Source: Lachnospiraceae bacterium
GTDB lineage: Bacteria > Bacillota > Clostridia > Lachnospirales > Lachnospiraceae
DNA length: 47,762 nt
Direction of reading: 5' to 3'
Assembly: GCA_910575775.1 (NCBI GenBank)
Contig: CAJTEY010000029.1
Location: forward strand, 1 to 47,762
Shown: positions 13,411-21,559 of the stretch, piece after piece
How positions within the stretch are numbered: the stretch's first letter is position 1
Layout: each line of letters starts with the position of its first letter
Program-made: the position numbers and the translations under genes
The notes under the pieces: model-generated
Told to the model about the DNA's origin: nothing
What the model saw: the letters and a program-made list of their open reading frames with translations, nothing else
The model's database searches: none

Positions 13411-14071
13411 ATTTATTCTCTTTTAAACAGTAAATCGTGCAGAGGTCAGCATATAATACGCCCTCCCCGCATTTTATCGTGTCAAACAAAAGGCACTGGA
13501 ACAGCACGTCACGCACACCCTCAAGGCTTGCAATCCCCTGTTCTTTTTCTGAAAAGCCTGTGCCGGGAATACCCACATCCGCCGATGCCGCCCGCCTTGC
13601 GGAGATACAGTGCGTGTAAAGTCCGAGTATATATTTATCCGACATAGGGAAAGCAAATGTTTCCTGCCCGTCATATGTTACCCTGTATTTATCCTGTTCC
13701 CCTTCCGGCAGTTCAAAGAAGCACTGCACTGTTTCCAGATAAGTATGCCCATCAAAATCCGGCTTTATTTTCTTTCCGTACCTGCGGATTGTGGAAAAGA
13801 GGGTATTCCGGTCAATAAAGGATCGGGTACGCTTAAAAGCTGGTTTCCTGCCTTTTAAGTCCATGTAAACATTATTCCCTGTCCCTTTCCCGGCAAACCT
13901 GCCATAATCGCCAATCCGCAGCAGATAGGACAGCACCTCCAGCAGCTTTTCCCTTGACGCAATCTCCTGATAAGGGGAACTGCCAAATTCTATCCTCACA
14001 AACCTTAACGGGCAGCTCCCCTTTGCAATCTCCCGTTCCATTACCCGGTCAATATCCCTCATGGATTCCAT
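13409..14071 (-). CDS. Hypothetical protein downstream of repA
   Basis: This 220-residue protein begins MESMRDIDRVMEREI after an AAGGAGATGG site; its start directly abuts the repA stop, so the two are cotranscribed and probably translationally linked. It has a mixed alpha/beta look with segments such as RFVRIEFGSSPYQEI, GDYGRFAGKGTGNNVYMDLKG (in two parts) and a C-terminal hydrophobic stretch (VLFQCLLFDTIKCGEGVLYADL in parts). I do not recognise a domain. Its constant pairing with repA would suggest a role in replication or copy control, but that is inference from position. Confidence 0.6.
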   Translation of the reverse strand: MESMRDIDRVMEREIAKGSCPLRFVRIEFGSSPYQEIASREKLLEVLSYLLRIGDYGRFAGKGTGNNVYMDLKGRKPAFKRTRSFIDRNTLFSTIRRYGKKIKPDFDGHTYLETVQCFFELPEGEQDKYRVTYDGQETFAFPMSDKYILGLYTHCISARRAASADVGIPGTGFSEKEQGIASLEGVRDVLFQCLLFDTIKCGEGVLYADLCTIYCLKENK

Positions 14072-15187
14072 TTATCCATCTCCTTCCACTTTGGGCTGGA
14101 ACATCCCTTTTTCTTCCCAACCGCCGCCATACATATCATGCTGCACCAACTGCTGGTAATAGTGGTTCATGGTGTTAGGCGCATTGTAGAGGGCAGTCAC
14201 CATGTACGCCCTGATGTTGGCTATCTTGGTTGTGGTTTCCCTCATGCACCCGATAACATACTCCAAATGGGAGCTGTTCAGCTTCAGGAACTTTGATTTT
14301 ACAAGCTCATAAGGGTAATCTTCCCCGTTGACCTTTACCGTCTTACGCTTCACGCACACAATCTCGCAGATAACCTCATACAGTTCCTCATACAGCCCCT
14401 TATCCTGCCAGTCCCCATATTTCATGTGATGCTCGTATTCAATATTGTCACGAATAATTTCCATGTAGGCAGTGGCATTATCCATCACATCAATCATACC
14501 ATTATCCGGCTTGCCCGGTTCTTGTTTTTCTATTCCTCTATCCGATTGATTGATAGGATTGGTATAACTCAGATCAGTATAATTAGTATTGTTATAATTA
14601 GGGTTCGATTTTTGAACTTCCAGAGGTTCGTTTTCTGAACTTCCAGAAGTCTGCTTTTTGAAACTCTTGAAGTCTGTTTTTTGAACTTCCAGAAGTTCAA
14701 TTTCTGAACTTCTGGAATCCTGATTCTTGTACTTCTTGAAGTTCAGTTTTTGAACTTCTGTGGAAACATCAGTGCCTGCGGGTTCTGCCGCTGTGCCTTC
14801 CCCACCTGCGGGCGGCTCTGAAAGGACGAAGTTCTTGACATATATGATGTCCGGCTTTCCCAATCCCTGCCTTTTCTTCTCAATCAGACCAATCCCTTTT
14901 TTGCTGTCAAGCTCCGCAAGCACCTTTGCACAGGTGGCTCTGGCGCACCCCAAATCTTCCATGATGTTCTCAACCGTATAATGGATATACGCCCTGTTCT
15001 CATCATCAAACCAGCCGTTTTTCATGGATAATGCCATCCTGTCAAGCATCAGACCGTAAAGGAGTTTCGCATCACTGGATAAGCCTTTGAAACGCCTGTC
15101 TTTAATCAGCAGCCTCGGCACTCTGTAAAAGGAAAACTGTTCCGCTTCCGCACCGTAATAGTAATCGAATTTCAAACCGCCATCCAT
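14072..15187 (-). CDS. repA: Replication initiator, RepA_N family
   Basis: Start at 15187 (MDGGLKFDYYY) is preferred over the upstream ATG because AGGAGG lies nine bases before it. Residues 15-110 carry the RepA_N winged-helix domain: FSFYRVPRLLIKD, LSSDAKLLYGLMLDRM, then YTVENIMEDLGCARATCAKVL. Residues 145-205 hold three or four repeats built on LEVQK...F+..+ and SSE, encoded by short DNA repeats. The C-terminal 120 residues resemble the DUF6017-type domain common in these proteins. RepA_N proteins start theta replication of Firmicutes plasmids and of conjugative elements that replicate while excised. parB and parA lie directly upstream in the same transcript. Confidence 0.9.
   Translation of the reverse strand: MDGGLKFDYYYGAEAEQFSFYRVPRLLIKDRRFKGLSSDAKLLYGLMLDRMALSMKNGWFDDENRAYIHYTVENIMEDLGCARATCAKVLAELDSKKGIGLIEKKRQGLGKPDIIYVKNFVLSEPPAGGEGTAAEPAGTDVSTEVQKLNFKKYKNQDSRSSEIELLEVQKTDFKSFKKQTSGSSENEPLEVQKSNPNYNNTNYTDLSYTNPINQSDRGIEKQEPGKPDNGMIDVMDNATAYMEIIRDNIEYEHHMKYGDWQDKGLYEELYEVICEIVCVKRKTVKVNGEDYPYELVKSKFLKLNSSHLEYVIGCMRETTTKIANIRAYMVTALYNAPNTMNHYYQQLVQHDMYGGGWEEKGMFQPKVEGDG
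14597..14765. repeat. Iteron-like repeats inside repA
   Basis: The motif GAACTTC or its complement GAAGTTC appears about ten times in this stretch, often as TTTTGAACTTCCAGAAGT-like units with alternating orientation and a period near 22-45 bases. RepA_N replicons have their origin within the rep coding sequence at such repeats, so this is the probable replication origin of the element. Confidence 0.6.
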
Positions 15188-15204
15188 TCTGCCCGACCTC
15201 CTTC

Positions 15205-16095
15205 CTATTGTCTTTTCTTCCATTCATCCAATAGCTGAATGATGATGCCCTCTATTTCCTCACTGCTGCAGTCCTCCGCAAAATATTCGCTGATTTTATC
15301 CGCTTTCAGTGTCACTTTCCGTTCCTTCGGCTTTTCCTCCGTCAGTATCAGGCGCACCATCGCAAGGGTAAGCTCCCCGGTCTTGCCATATTCCTTGATT
15401 TTTGCCGACTGCACCATGCTGACGTTACAGCCCTTTTCCTCAATAGTAACCTGTACCCACTGCTGCGCTTCTTCCGTCAGAAAGGAAATATCCACGCCCT
15501 GTGAGAAGCCGAGCTTTTTATTATCCACCATAACAAGGAGTTCATCGGACAGGCGGGAGAGCCAGATATACCGCTGAACCTTTTTGGCGTTCTCCCCGGC
15601 AGCTTCGCCCACTTCATCAAGGGTGTTCTTCCCTGACTTCTTCCCCTGATGCTTCATGGCTTCATATTTCATCTTGTAGGCTTTCGCCTTTTCGCTTGGC
15701 AAGATGTCCTCCCGCTGGATATTGGAATCCACCATGATAATTGTAGCTTCATCATCGGTGTAATTGCGGACAATCACAGGCATTTCCGTCTTTCCGGCAA
15801 GTTCCGAGCCACGTTTGCGGCGGTGTCCGGCTATGATTTCATAACCGCCGCCTGCCCTCGGTCTTGCAATCCCCGGCACAAGCACCCCGTACTGGCGGAT
15901 ACTCTCCGTTGTTTCCTCCATCTTCTCATCGTCCTCCACCCGGAAAGGGTGGTCTTTGAAGGTATAAAGCTCTGCCAGCGGCGCATTGATAATCTGCTCA
16001 ACGCCGCTTTCCTGTGCAGCACTCCCGCCGAACAGATCATCAAAACTTTCCAGAGCAACCTTTGATGCGCTTCTTGGTTTTGCGTTACTGCCCAT
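15205..16095 (-). CDS. parB: ParB-family partition protein
   Basis: A 296-residue centromere-binding CTPase-type protein. Residues 35-130 contain the ParB N-terminal motifs: INAPLAELYTFKDHPFRV, then VLVPGIARPR, EIIAGHRRKRGSEL (the GxxRxxA/ERR CTP-binding box) and MVDSNIQREDILPSEKA. A helix-turn-helix follows about residues 150-200. The start has AAGGAGGTG upstream and overlaps the end of parA by 11 bases; 17 bases separate its stop from the repA start. Together parA, parB and repA form the maintenance unit of the element. No parS site could be picked out by eye. Confidence 0.92.
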   Translation of the reverse strand: MGSNAKPRSASKVALESFDDLFGGSAAQESGVEQIINAPLAELYTFKDHPFRVEDDEKMEETTESIRQYGVLVPGIARPRAGGGYEIIAGHRRKRGSELAGKTEMPVIVRNYTDDEATIIMVDSNIQREDILPSEKAKAYKMKYEAMKHQGKKSGKNTLDEVGEAAGENAKKVQRYIWLSRLSDELLVMVDNKKLGFSQGVDISFLTEEAQQWVQVTIEEKGCNVSMVQSAKIKEYGKTGELTLAMVRLILTEEKPKERKVTLKADKISEYFAEDCSSEEIEGIIIQLLDEWKKRQ

Positions 16096-16924
16096 CTGCG
16101 CTCACCTCCTTGCTTTGCGGAGCAAAGTGCGAGTCATCCTGACGAGCAGAGGTGATTACCTCCTTTGTCAGAGAATCATAGGCTGACGCTACTTTCCCCT
16201 TTGGATCATGCTTGTAGATGCTGACACCCTCCGCTGAAATCTCCGCCGCCCGGACGGAAATAGGAATGACATTGGCAAATATCCTCACCCGGCTTCCGTA
16301 TGCCTCCTTCAGCATGGCGCTGATGTCCTTTGCGTAATTCGTCCGGCTGTCTACCATTGTAAGCAGAATCCCCTCAATCTCCAGTTTCGGGTTAATCTGC
16401 CGCTTTACCTTGCCGACTGTCTTAATAAGCTGCTGCAAGCCTTTGACGGGCAGATATGCCGCCTGTACGGGTATCAAGATGCTGTCGGCGCTGGCAAAGG
16501 CGTTTATGGTAATCATGCCGAGGGAAGGCATACAATCAATTAAAATGTAATCGTAATTCTCCCTGACAATCTCTATGTATGACCTCAACACCGTTTCCCG
16601 GCTCATCACATTCACAAGGGAAACCTCCAGACCGGAAAGCTCAATGTTCCCCGGCATTAAGTCTATCCCTTCCTCATGGTGGAGAATGCCTTCTCCCGGC
16701 TCTACTTCCCCGTCATTGATTAAGTTCCCCATAATGGTTGCAAGCGTGACTTCCAGACTGTCCGGCTCTGTAAAGCCTAAACTTGCGGTCAGACTGCCCT
16801 GTGCGTCCGCATCAATCAAAAGCACTTTCTTTCCCTGTTTTGCCAGCCCGATTCCTAAATTGCTTGTGGTGGTGGTCTTGCCCACACCGCCTTTCTGGTT
16901 TGCGATTGCGATTATTTTACACAT
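16085..16924 (-). CDS. parA: ParA-family partition ATPase
   Basis: A 279-residue deviant-Walker ATPase: KGGVGKTTTTSNLG at residues 11-24 with the signature Lys11, LLIDADAQGS near 35-44 (Walker A' partner) and YILIDCMPSLG near 127 (Walker B). It moves ParB-bound DNA along the nucleoid. AAAGGAG precedes the ATG. It is translated just after the DUF3970-like gene (24-bp gap) and overlaps parB. The Soj-like length and close operon with RepA_N are usual for Firmicutes conjugative elements that replicate when excised. Confidence 0.94.
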   Translation of the reverse strand: MCKIIAIANQKGGVGKTTTTSNLGIGLAKQGKKVLLIDADAQGSLTASLGFTEPDSLEVTLATIMGNLINDGEVEPGEGILHHEEGIDLMPGNIELSGLEVSLVNVMSRETVLRSYIEIVRENYDYILIDCMPSLGMITINAFASADSILIPVQAAYLPVKGLQQLIKTVGKVKRQINPKLEIEGILLTMVDSRTNYAKDISAMLKEAYGSRVRIFANVIPISVRAAEISAEGVSIYKHDPKGKVASAYDSLTKEVITSARQDDSHFAPQSKEVSADGQ

Positions 16925-16945
16925 GATAATTCTCCTTTGCTTCTA

Positions 16946-17122
16946 CTAATTTTCTTTTACGTTGCTTTTCCTGACTTCCACATAAGTCCTGTAATATTTC
17001 TTTGTCCCTTTGTTTGGGAACATATCGGAAAACTCCGTCACCTCGATTTTCGGGTTACGCTGTAAAATCTTCCCGAACCACTTAATATCGTTCTTCGTTC
17101 CCATAAGCCTGACTTTTAACAT
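16946..17122 (-). CDS. Small DUF3970-like protein
   Basis: A 58-residue protein opening MLKVRLMGTKNDIKWFGKIL, with EVTEFSDMFPNKGTKKYYRTY after it. I recall this pattern (KWF..L, NKGT.KYYR.Y) from the DUF3970 family of small proteins in Firmicutes mobile elements; the function is unknown. GGAGG stands nine bases before the ATG, and the ATG overlaps the stop of the upstream DUF6075-like gene by one base (TGATG), a translational coupling sign. It is followed closely by parA. Confidence 0.7.
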   Translation of the reverse strand: MLKVRLMGTKNDIKWFGKILQRNPKIEVTEFSDMFPNKGTKKYYRTYVEVRKSNVKEN

Positions 17123-17586
17123 CAATCCCGTCCTCCAAGCATGGCGTACAAGTTGTGGTTATATGTTACATATTCCGGATAACGAATTTGTACCGCCTGC
17201 CAAAAATAAGGCGCATAGGCACAGCAGAACAGTTCTTCCACTGTGTACCGTCTGCACTCGTCCACCTGTTCCTCCGCATCATCATAGTCAAGGACACTCG
17301 GCGTACCATTGCAGTAAAGGTTAAACGCCATCCTGACTACTTTTAAGCTCCCGCTGGTCTGCCAGCCCTCATGCAGACACTCCGTTTTTACACAGCCTGT
17401 CTTAAAGTTATAAATGCTGTTGATATTTCTTCTTGTGTCATCGCTGATACCAAGACAATATACAAGCGCTTTGTGGTACACGTCCTGATACCTGACCTCT
17501 TTCAATTTCTCGTAGTAGAATTTTTCATGTGCATCGCTGATAAAAGTAATCGCTTTCTCTGCACTTAACGCTGTATTGTTCTTCAT
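17122..17586 (-). CDS. DUF6075-like protein
   Basis: First gene of the replication/partition transcript. The 154-residue protein has no membrane segment; recognisable parts are VYHKALVYCLGISDDTRRNI, GCVKTECLHEGWQTSGS and RYTVEELFCCAYAPYFWQAV, a combination I associate with DUF6075 proteins of Lachnospiraceae and Ruminococcaceae mobile elements. Their function is unknown. AGGAGG precedes the ATG. Upstream lies 340 bp of non-coding DNA with several inverted repeats and then the chromosome junction, so the promoter of the whole par/rep unit should be there. Confidence 0.7.
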   Translation of the reverse strand: MKNNTALSAEKAITFISDAHEKFYYEKLKEVRYQDVYHKALVYCLGISDDTRRNINSIYNFKTGCVKTECLHEGWQTSGSLKVVRMAFNLYCNGTPSVLDYDDAEEQVDECRRYTVEELFCCAYAPYFWQAVQIRYPEYVTYNHNLYAMLGGRD

Positions 17587-17625
17587 AAATTCATTCCTCC
17601 TATTATTTTGAATTTGTAAAAAGAA

Positions 17626-17679
17626 ATAGGACTAAGCTAGTTTTAACAGCATTTCTGCCATTCACTAATTTAGTCCTAT
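17626..17679. repeat. Inverted repeat upstream of the par/rep unit
   Basis: ATAGGACTAA (17626-17635) and its perfect complement TTAGTCCTAT (17670-17679) are 34 bp apart, and a third TAGGACTAAA stands at 17861-17870 close to the chromosome junction. They could be an operator for the par/rep promoter or binding sites for the element's integrase. Confidence 0.6.
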
Positions 17680-17737
17680 CTAAATCATCAATATGAAATT
17701 GTTTACCTTCTACCCTCCTTATGCTATACTAAAACCA

Positions 17738-17769
17738 GTAACTCATTGCTTTTAGGCACTTTGAGTTAC
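17738..17769. repeat. Second inverted repeat near the element end
   Basis: GTAACTCA (17738-17745) is complementary to TGAGTTAC (17762-17769). The rest of 17,587-17,924 shows no reading frame I would support. Confidence 0.5.
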
Positions 17770-17924
17770 ACTACTGACATTTCTTCTCAATTTTCTTTTG
17801 AATCGGCGCCGCCCAAATGAAAAATCAGAAATGCTTTGATGCAAAACTACATTTTTTCATTAGGACTAAATCGGTGGAAACCCTTGATTTCTCAATAGAT
17901 TTTTCAACCTGTCATTATAATAAC

Positions 17925-18263
17925 TCAAAGCCCGGCAGGCGTGCAAGCCCAGCCAAGCCCCAGCACATTGGCAATCAGATTTGCAGCAATATACTCCCTG
18001 GCCGGATGGCCTTTCGGGATGCGCGGAAAAAGAAAGCTGATGAAGGGTTGTATCCCTCTCGTCAGCTTTGCAATCAGGCCCGATTTCTGCGCGATCTCCA
18101 TAAGTCCCACCCACAGCGCCATCACGCCGATCATGGTGACGCACAGAGACACCGCGTCCCCGGCGGAGTCGAGCGCCGCGTTTGTCACCTCCGCCATTTT
18201 CCCCGTGAACGCACCGTAAACAACGCCAATCAGAATCATTAAAGCCCAGATATAATTTAACAT
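17925..18263 (-). pseudogene. spmA: Spore maturation protein A, truncated by the element
   Basis: The start at 18263 (MLNYIWALMILIG) has CGGAG five bases upstream. The frame carries the SpmA/nucleoside-recognition pattern: VVYGAFTGKMAEVTNAALDSA, VTMIGVMALWVGLMEIAQKSG and finally ANLIANVLGLGWACTPAGL, where it stops at a TGA supplied by the element. About 112 residues remain of roughly 200. SpmA is an inner-membrane protein that, with SpmB, is needed for dehydration of the spore core. The missing 3' part should lie beyond the other end of the inserted element, left of the window. Unless the element excises precisely, spores would be expected to be poorly dehydrated. Confidence 0.85.
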
Positions 18264-18300
18264 GGAAACTCCGATAGAAAATAATGTTCTTACTACCATT

Positions 18301-19923
18301 CTATGAATTTCCCGACATAATATGTTTACCGCCTGTCTGCCGGCCTCGCGCTTTCTGCTCTGCGCCTCCTCCCATATCCATCACCCCCATAACAGAGATG
18401 TCGATTTCTGATGCATCTACAAGGTTTGCGGCGTCTTCCCGCTGTTCCTCGTCCGTAGCCGGTATGGTGCCTGCAATCTGTCCCTTGACGCTTTCCGCCC
18501 GGAGCATCACCGTCTGATACAGCATTTCCGCGCCTGCCTCATACTCCTCATAGGAATAGAGCGCAGTTGGATCCGTTTCCACCAGTGTGTCAATTCGTTC
18601 CCGGATTCCTTCGTAGACTTCCCGAAACCTTCCGCCCAGAACATACTCCTGTGCCAACCGGTTTAGGTACTCATGGTAGCGGGAAAGATATGTCTCATCC
18701 TCCAGCAGGGCGTCAAAAAATGTCGTCCCCGGAAAGGGGCTGTCTACCGCATCATTCACGGTCTCTGATGCATCGTTCTCAGGCCCCATATTCATTCCGC
18801 CAAAAGCAAGGTTATAATCCCACGGGAGAATATTCAGCATTCCATTGTATTCATACAGATAATAATTGTGCGCCATGTTTCCAGAAAGACTGTCCAGATT
18901 TACGGAAAACGCATGCACCGCCATATACTTTAACAGATTGTCCACATCCAGATATTTTTCAAGGTCTGTTCCACCGCCAATATTTTTGAGAGCTGTAACT
19001 ACCCTGCTGTGATCTGCTTTGTCTGTATCTGTCACCTCGCCATCCCAGATGTCGGAATAACTGGAAAGCTCCTCATCGGTGTAGTTGAGGTTTGCGCCGT
19101 TTCCGCCTCCCATAGAAGGGCTGCCTCCTGGCATTTTTCCCCGTGCTGTCTTTTGCCTTTCATCCCCTTCCTCCAGGTCAAAATTTTCGCCGCCTTGATC
19201 CCGCCGCTCTTCCTTCCATGCGTCTGCATCCTTTTCTCCTGGCCGGGGCGGTTGTCCCCCAAATTCTCCTTTTTCGCCGCCTCCCATCTTCATGCTGTCG
19301 GGCTTATACAGTTTGCCGTCCCCGGTTCCGTAATTTCGCAGAAGAAAGCTATCCTCCACAGCCTCCAGAGCCAGGTATACGCCCAGATATTCTCCGTTCA
19401 AAGAAAGTTCTGCATAATTGTACAGGGATGCATCCACTCCCAGATATCGGTACATATCATAGACAACAGCCTCCTTCATGCTGGTGGCGTCCGCATAGTT
19501 GTTATTCAGAATCAGTTTATCAAGCCCAAGGCAGGTCTGCCCTTCCACATAATGGTCAAACTCCAGCTTGAAACTGAACCTGTCCGTATCGGGATTCCCG
19601 GCAATTGCTGACAGACTCGTATTGCCCTTTGTGCGGAGTCCCACATTGCCAAGTTTCTGGTCATTAATCTGCACATCACAGGCGTAGTATTCCTTCGCTG
19701 CGGCATTCTCCAGCATTTCCTCCCACTCTTCCTGTTTCATCTGAATATCAATCCGCATCATTTCTTCCGTATCAAACAATGCTTCTTCATACGCCATCGG
19801 TACACTCATCCCACCGAGCGCCTCCACCGCCTGCCGGGAAAAAGCTGTCATCCAAAGACAGAACACGACAGCGGCCGCCATGATTATACTGACCAGCTTT
19901 GCCATATGCTTGTATGAAATCAT
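18301..19923 (-). CDS. CotH-family kinase
   Basis: CotH proteins are atypical kinases that phosphorylate proteins, first known from spore coats. Residues 8-27 are an N-terminal membrane anchor. The kinase fold shows LRTKGNTSL (97-104), KLILNNNYADATSMKEAVVYD (136-155, in two parts), GVYLALEAVEDSFL and the active-site region LNILPWDYNLAFGG (363-376) with Asp369 as the probable metal/catalytic residue. Between residues 213 and 280 sits a disordered Gly/Pro/Glu/Lys-rich insertion. Its anchor and its place behind VTC-domain and DUF4956 genes suggest an envelope role rather than a coat protein. GAGGTG precedes the ATG. Transcription comes from the upstream response-regulator unit or from a promoter in the 96-bp gap. 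Confidence 0.9.
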   Translation of the reverse strand: MISYKHMAKLVSIIMAAAVVFCLWMTAFSRQAVEALGGMSVPMAYEEALFDTEEMMRIDIQMKQEEWEEMLENAAAKEYYACDVQINDQKLGNVGLRTKGNTSLSAIAGNPDTDRFSFKLEFDHYVEGQTCLGLDKLILNNNYADATSMKEAVVYDMYRYLGVDASLYNYAELSLNGEYLGVYLALEAVEDSFLLRNYGTGDGKLYKPDSMKMGGGEKGEFGGQPPRPGEKDADAWKEERRDQGGENFDLEEGDERQKTARGKMPGGSPSMGGGNGANLNYTDEELSSYSDIWDGEVTDTDKADHSRVVTALKNIGGGTDLEKYLDVDNLLKYMAVHAFSVNLDSLSGNMAHNYYLYEYNGMLNILPWDYNLAFGGMNMGPENDASETVNDAVDSPFPGTTFFDALLEDETYLSRYHEYLNRLAQEYVLGGRFREVYEGIRERIDTLVETDPTALYSYEEYEAGAEMLYQTVMLRAESVKGQIAGTIPATDEEQREDAANLVDASEIDISVMGVMDMGGGAEQKARGRQTGGKHIMSGNS

Positions 19924-20019
19924 AATTCACCTCACTTTTGCGCTTCCCCGACAGCAGCCCTGCTGAGACTATACATGACAGAGCCCGCAGCAGACGGCGT
20001 GCCGGCATAACTCCCGCTG

Positions 20020-20691
20020 TCACGACATATACTCACCGTTATAGCTTACAAGGGTAACGTTATGCACCCCCTCTATATCATACAGTTTGTTCACAAAGGA
20101 TGTTGCCGCATCCATCAGACGCACTTCCGCTGTCAGCTCGACGCCCCCGCCGCTTACCGTTTTTGATTTCACCAGAAACCGTTTCAATGCCGTCCGCGCT
20201 ATCTTTACCGCCGTATCCTCCGCCTGTTCATCCTTACAGTTCAGAATGAGGATATAGGGATTTTCATGTGTCTTCCGATTCGCAAAGAGAATCAGGATCA
20301 CACCGATGATTGCAGAGCCGATCACCGCCAGCGGAATCATGCCCGCACCGATGACAATGCCCGAAGCAATCGACCAGAACAGATACACAATCTCAATCGG
20401 TTCCTTGATTGCTGCCCGGAAGCGGACGATGGAAAGCGCGCCCACCATGCCAAGGGAGAGCACCACATTGGATGTCACCGCCATGATCACCAGCGTTGTC
20501 ACAAGGGAAAGTCCCACCAGTGTCAGGGCAAACCCGGACGAGTACATCACACCGTTAAAAGTCTTCTTGTAGACCACGAAAATAAACAGACCGATGACAA
20601 GTGCGAACAGCATACCGATCAACGTGTCTATCGGTGAAAACTGCGTTACATTTTCCAAAAAGCTGGATTTAAAGATATCATTAAAAGTCAT
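20020..20691 (-). CDS. DUF4956 membrane protein
   Basis: The ATG at 20691 (MTFNDIF) follows AAGGAGG at good spacing, giving 223 residues. Four hydrophobic helices fill residues 20-140, with the loop MVGALSIVRFRAAIKEPIEIVYLF in the middle, the family's most conserved part. The C-terminal 80 residues are soluble and look like a small ferredoxin-like alpha/beta domain (YILILNCKDEQAED...VNKLYDIEGVHNVTLVSY in parts). DUF4956 genes regularly neighbour VTC-domain and CotH genes in Firmicutes; the biochemical role is unknown. The start lies 14 bases after the VTC gene stop, so the two are cotranslated. Confidence 0.9.
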   Translation of the reverse strand: MTFNDIFKSSFLENVTQFSPIDTLIGMLFALVIGLFIFVVYKKTFNGVMYSSGFALTLVGLSLVTTLVIMAVTSNVVLSLGMVGALSIVRFRAAIKEPIEIVYLFWSIASGIVIGAGMIPLAVIGSAIIGVILILFANRKTHENPYILILNCKDEQAEDTAVKIARTALKRFLVKSKTVSGGGVELTAEVRLMDAATSFVNKLYDIEGVHNVTLVSYNGEYMS

Positions 20692-20704
20692 ATTTCCTCC
20701 TTCT

Positions 20705-21397
20705 TTAACCAAACCGTCTGCATGCCTCATATTTTGAAAACGCCGTCTGCCGCAGTGTGTCTATTTGGACAAGCCTGCGAACAATTGCCGGAAGAAAGGC
20801 ATCATACTTAACCTCCAGAATCATGTCCTGCGGCGTCTGTGCCGTGTCAATATCCAATACCCGCTCTTCCAGGAAGTCCCTATGAAACAGAGTTGTGCGG
20901 ATATCGGAATCAAAGGTAATCCTCACATTTCCCGCCTGATAAATGTAAGGTTCTCTCCTATAAGATACGAGTACCCTCGGCCGAAGCATCTGGTAACGCA
21001 TTTTCGCGTAAAGTTCCTGCACAAGCGGCGAAGGATGCTCCTCCATCCAGTCCGTTCTTCCCGTCAGTAATTCTCTGCACTCCTCTTCCGAAATCTGCGC
21101 ATCCACTTTCATGCAGAGATCATCGTCCTTAATTTTCTTTTCCAGCGTCAGATAGGAAAAATCATCGTTATAATATCTGATTCTGAATTTCTCCCGTACA
21201 GGAACGCCGTCCCTCTTTTCATACAGCGCTTTGTCCATATAATTATCGAAATAAATACTCCGTATCAGATATCTGCCGTCTACGCCTGTATGTATATCGC
21301 TCTGCATCACTGTCCGCAGGCGGTTTCTCAACTCGATATACTGCGCATAGCTGATCCGATACTTCAATTCATGCCGGAATTGATATTCCTGCTTCAC
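20705..21397 (-). CDS. VTC-domain protein, polyphosphate polymerase-like
   Basis: The GTG at 21397 follows GGAGAGGAG, giving 230 residues. The VTC fold is a triphosphate-tunnel enzyme; in yeast Vtc4 it makes polyphosphate from ATP. Tunnel-type basic and acidic residues are present: RHELKYRIS at the start, RSIYFDNYMDKALYEKRDG, REKFRIRYYN, LTLEKKIKDD, VLVSYRREPY, RITFDSDIRT and LEVKYDAFLP near the end, all typical positions of Vtc4-like catalytic residues. Bacterial members are mostly unproven as polymerases, so the product is uncertain. It lacks SPX and membrane parts; the next gene, DUF4956, may supply the membrane portion of a complex. Confidence 0.88.
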   Translation of the reverse strand: MKQEYQFRHELKYRISYAQYIELRNRLRTVMQSDIHTGVDGRYLIRSIYFDNYMDKALYEKRDGVPVREKFRIRYYNDDFSYLTLEKKIKDDDLCMKVDAQISEEECRELLTGRTDWMEEHPSPLVQELYAKMRYQMLRPRVLVSYRREPYIYQAGNVRITFDSDIRTTLFHRDFLEERVLDIDTAQTPQDMILEVKYDAFLPAIVRRLVQIDTLRQTAFSKYEACRRFG

Positions 21398-21559
21398 CCG
21401 CTCCTCTCCTTTCCCTGCTGTCTTATCACTGCTTTGCACCTTTCTGAAATGAACAGAAAGGCATTTTCTGCTCAGCTGAAAGCATGGGTAAAGTATAGAA
21501 GGGTTTCCTAAAATGTACTTAAAATCAGTTGTGATTTTTTGATGAACAATGATTCTGCC

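Larger units (their letters stand above)
10118..17927. mobile_element. Right end of an integrative conjugative (plasmid-like) element in spmA
   Basis: The run DUF6075, DUF3970, parA, parB, repA, small cargo, pcfB-like, virD4 is the conserved replication-to-transfer segment of Firmicutes conjugative elements. On its right it stops about base 17,927, where the chromosomal spmA frame is cut. Its left continuation is displaced by the two insertions in virD4 and lies outside the window, including relaxase, channel genes and integrase. Confidence 0.75.
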
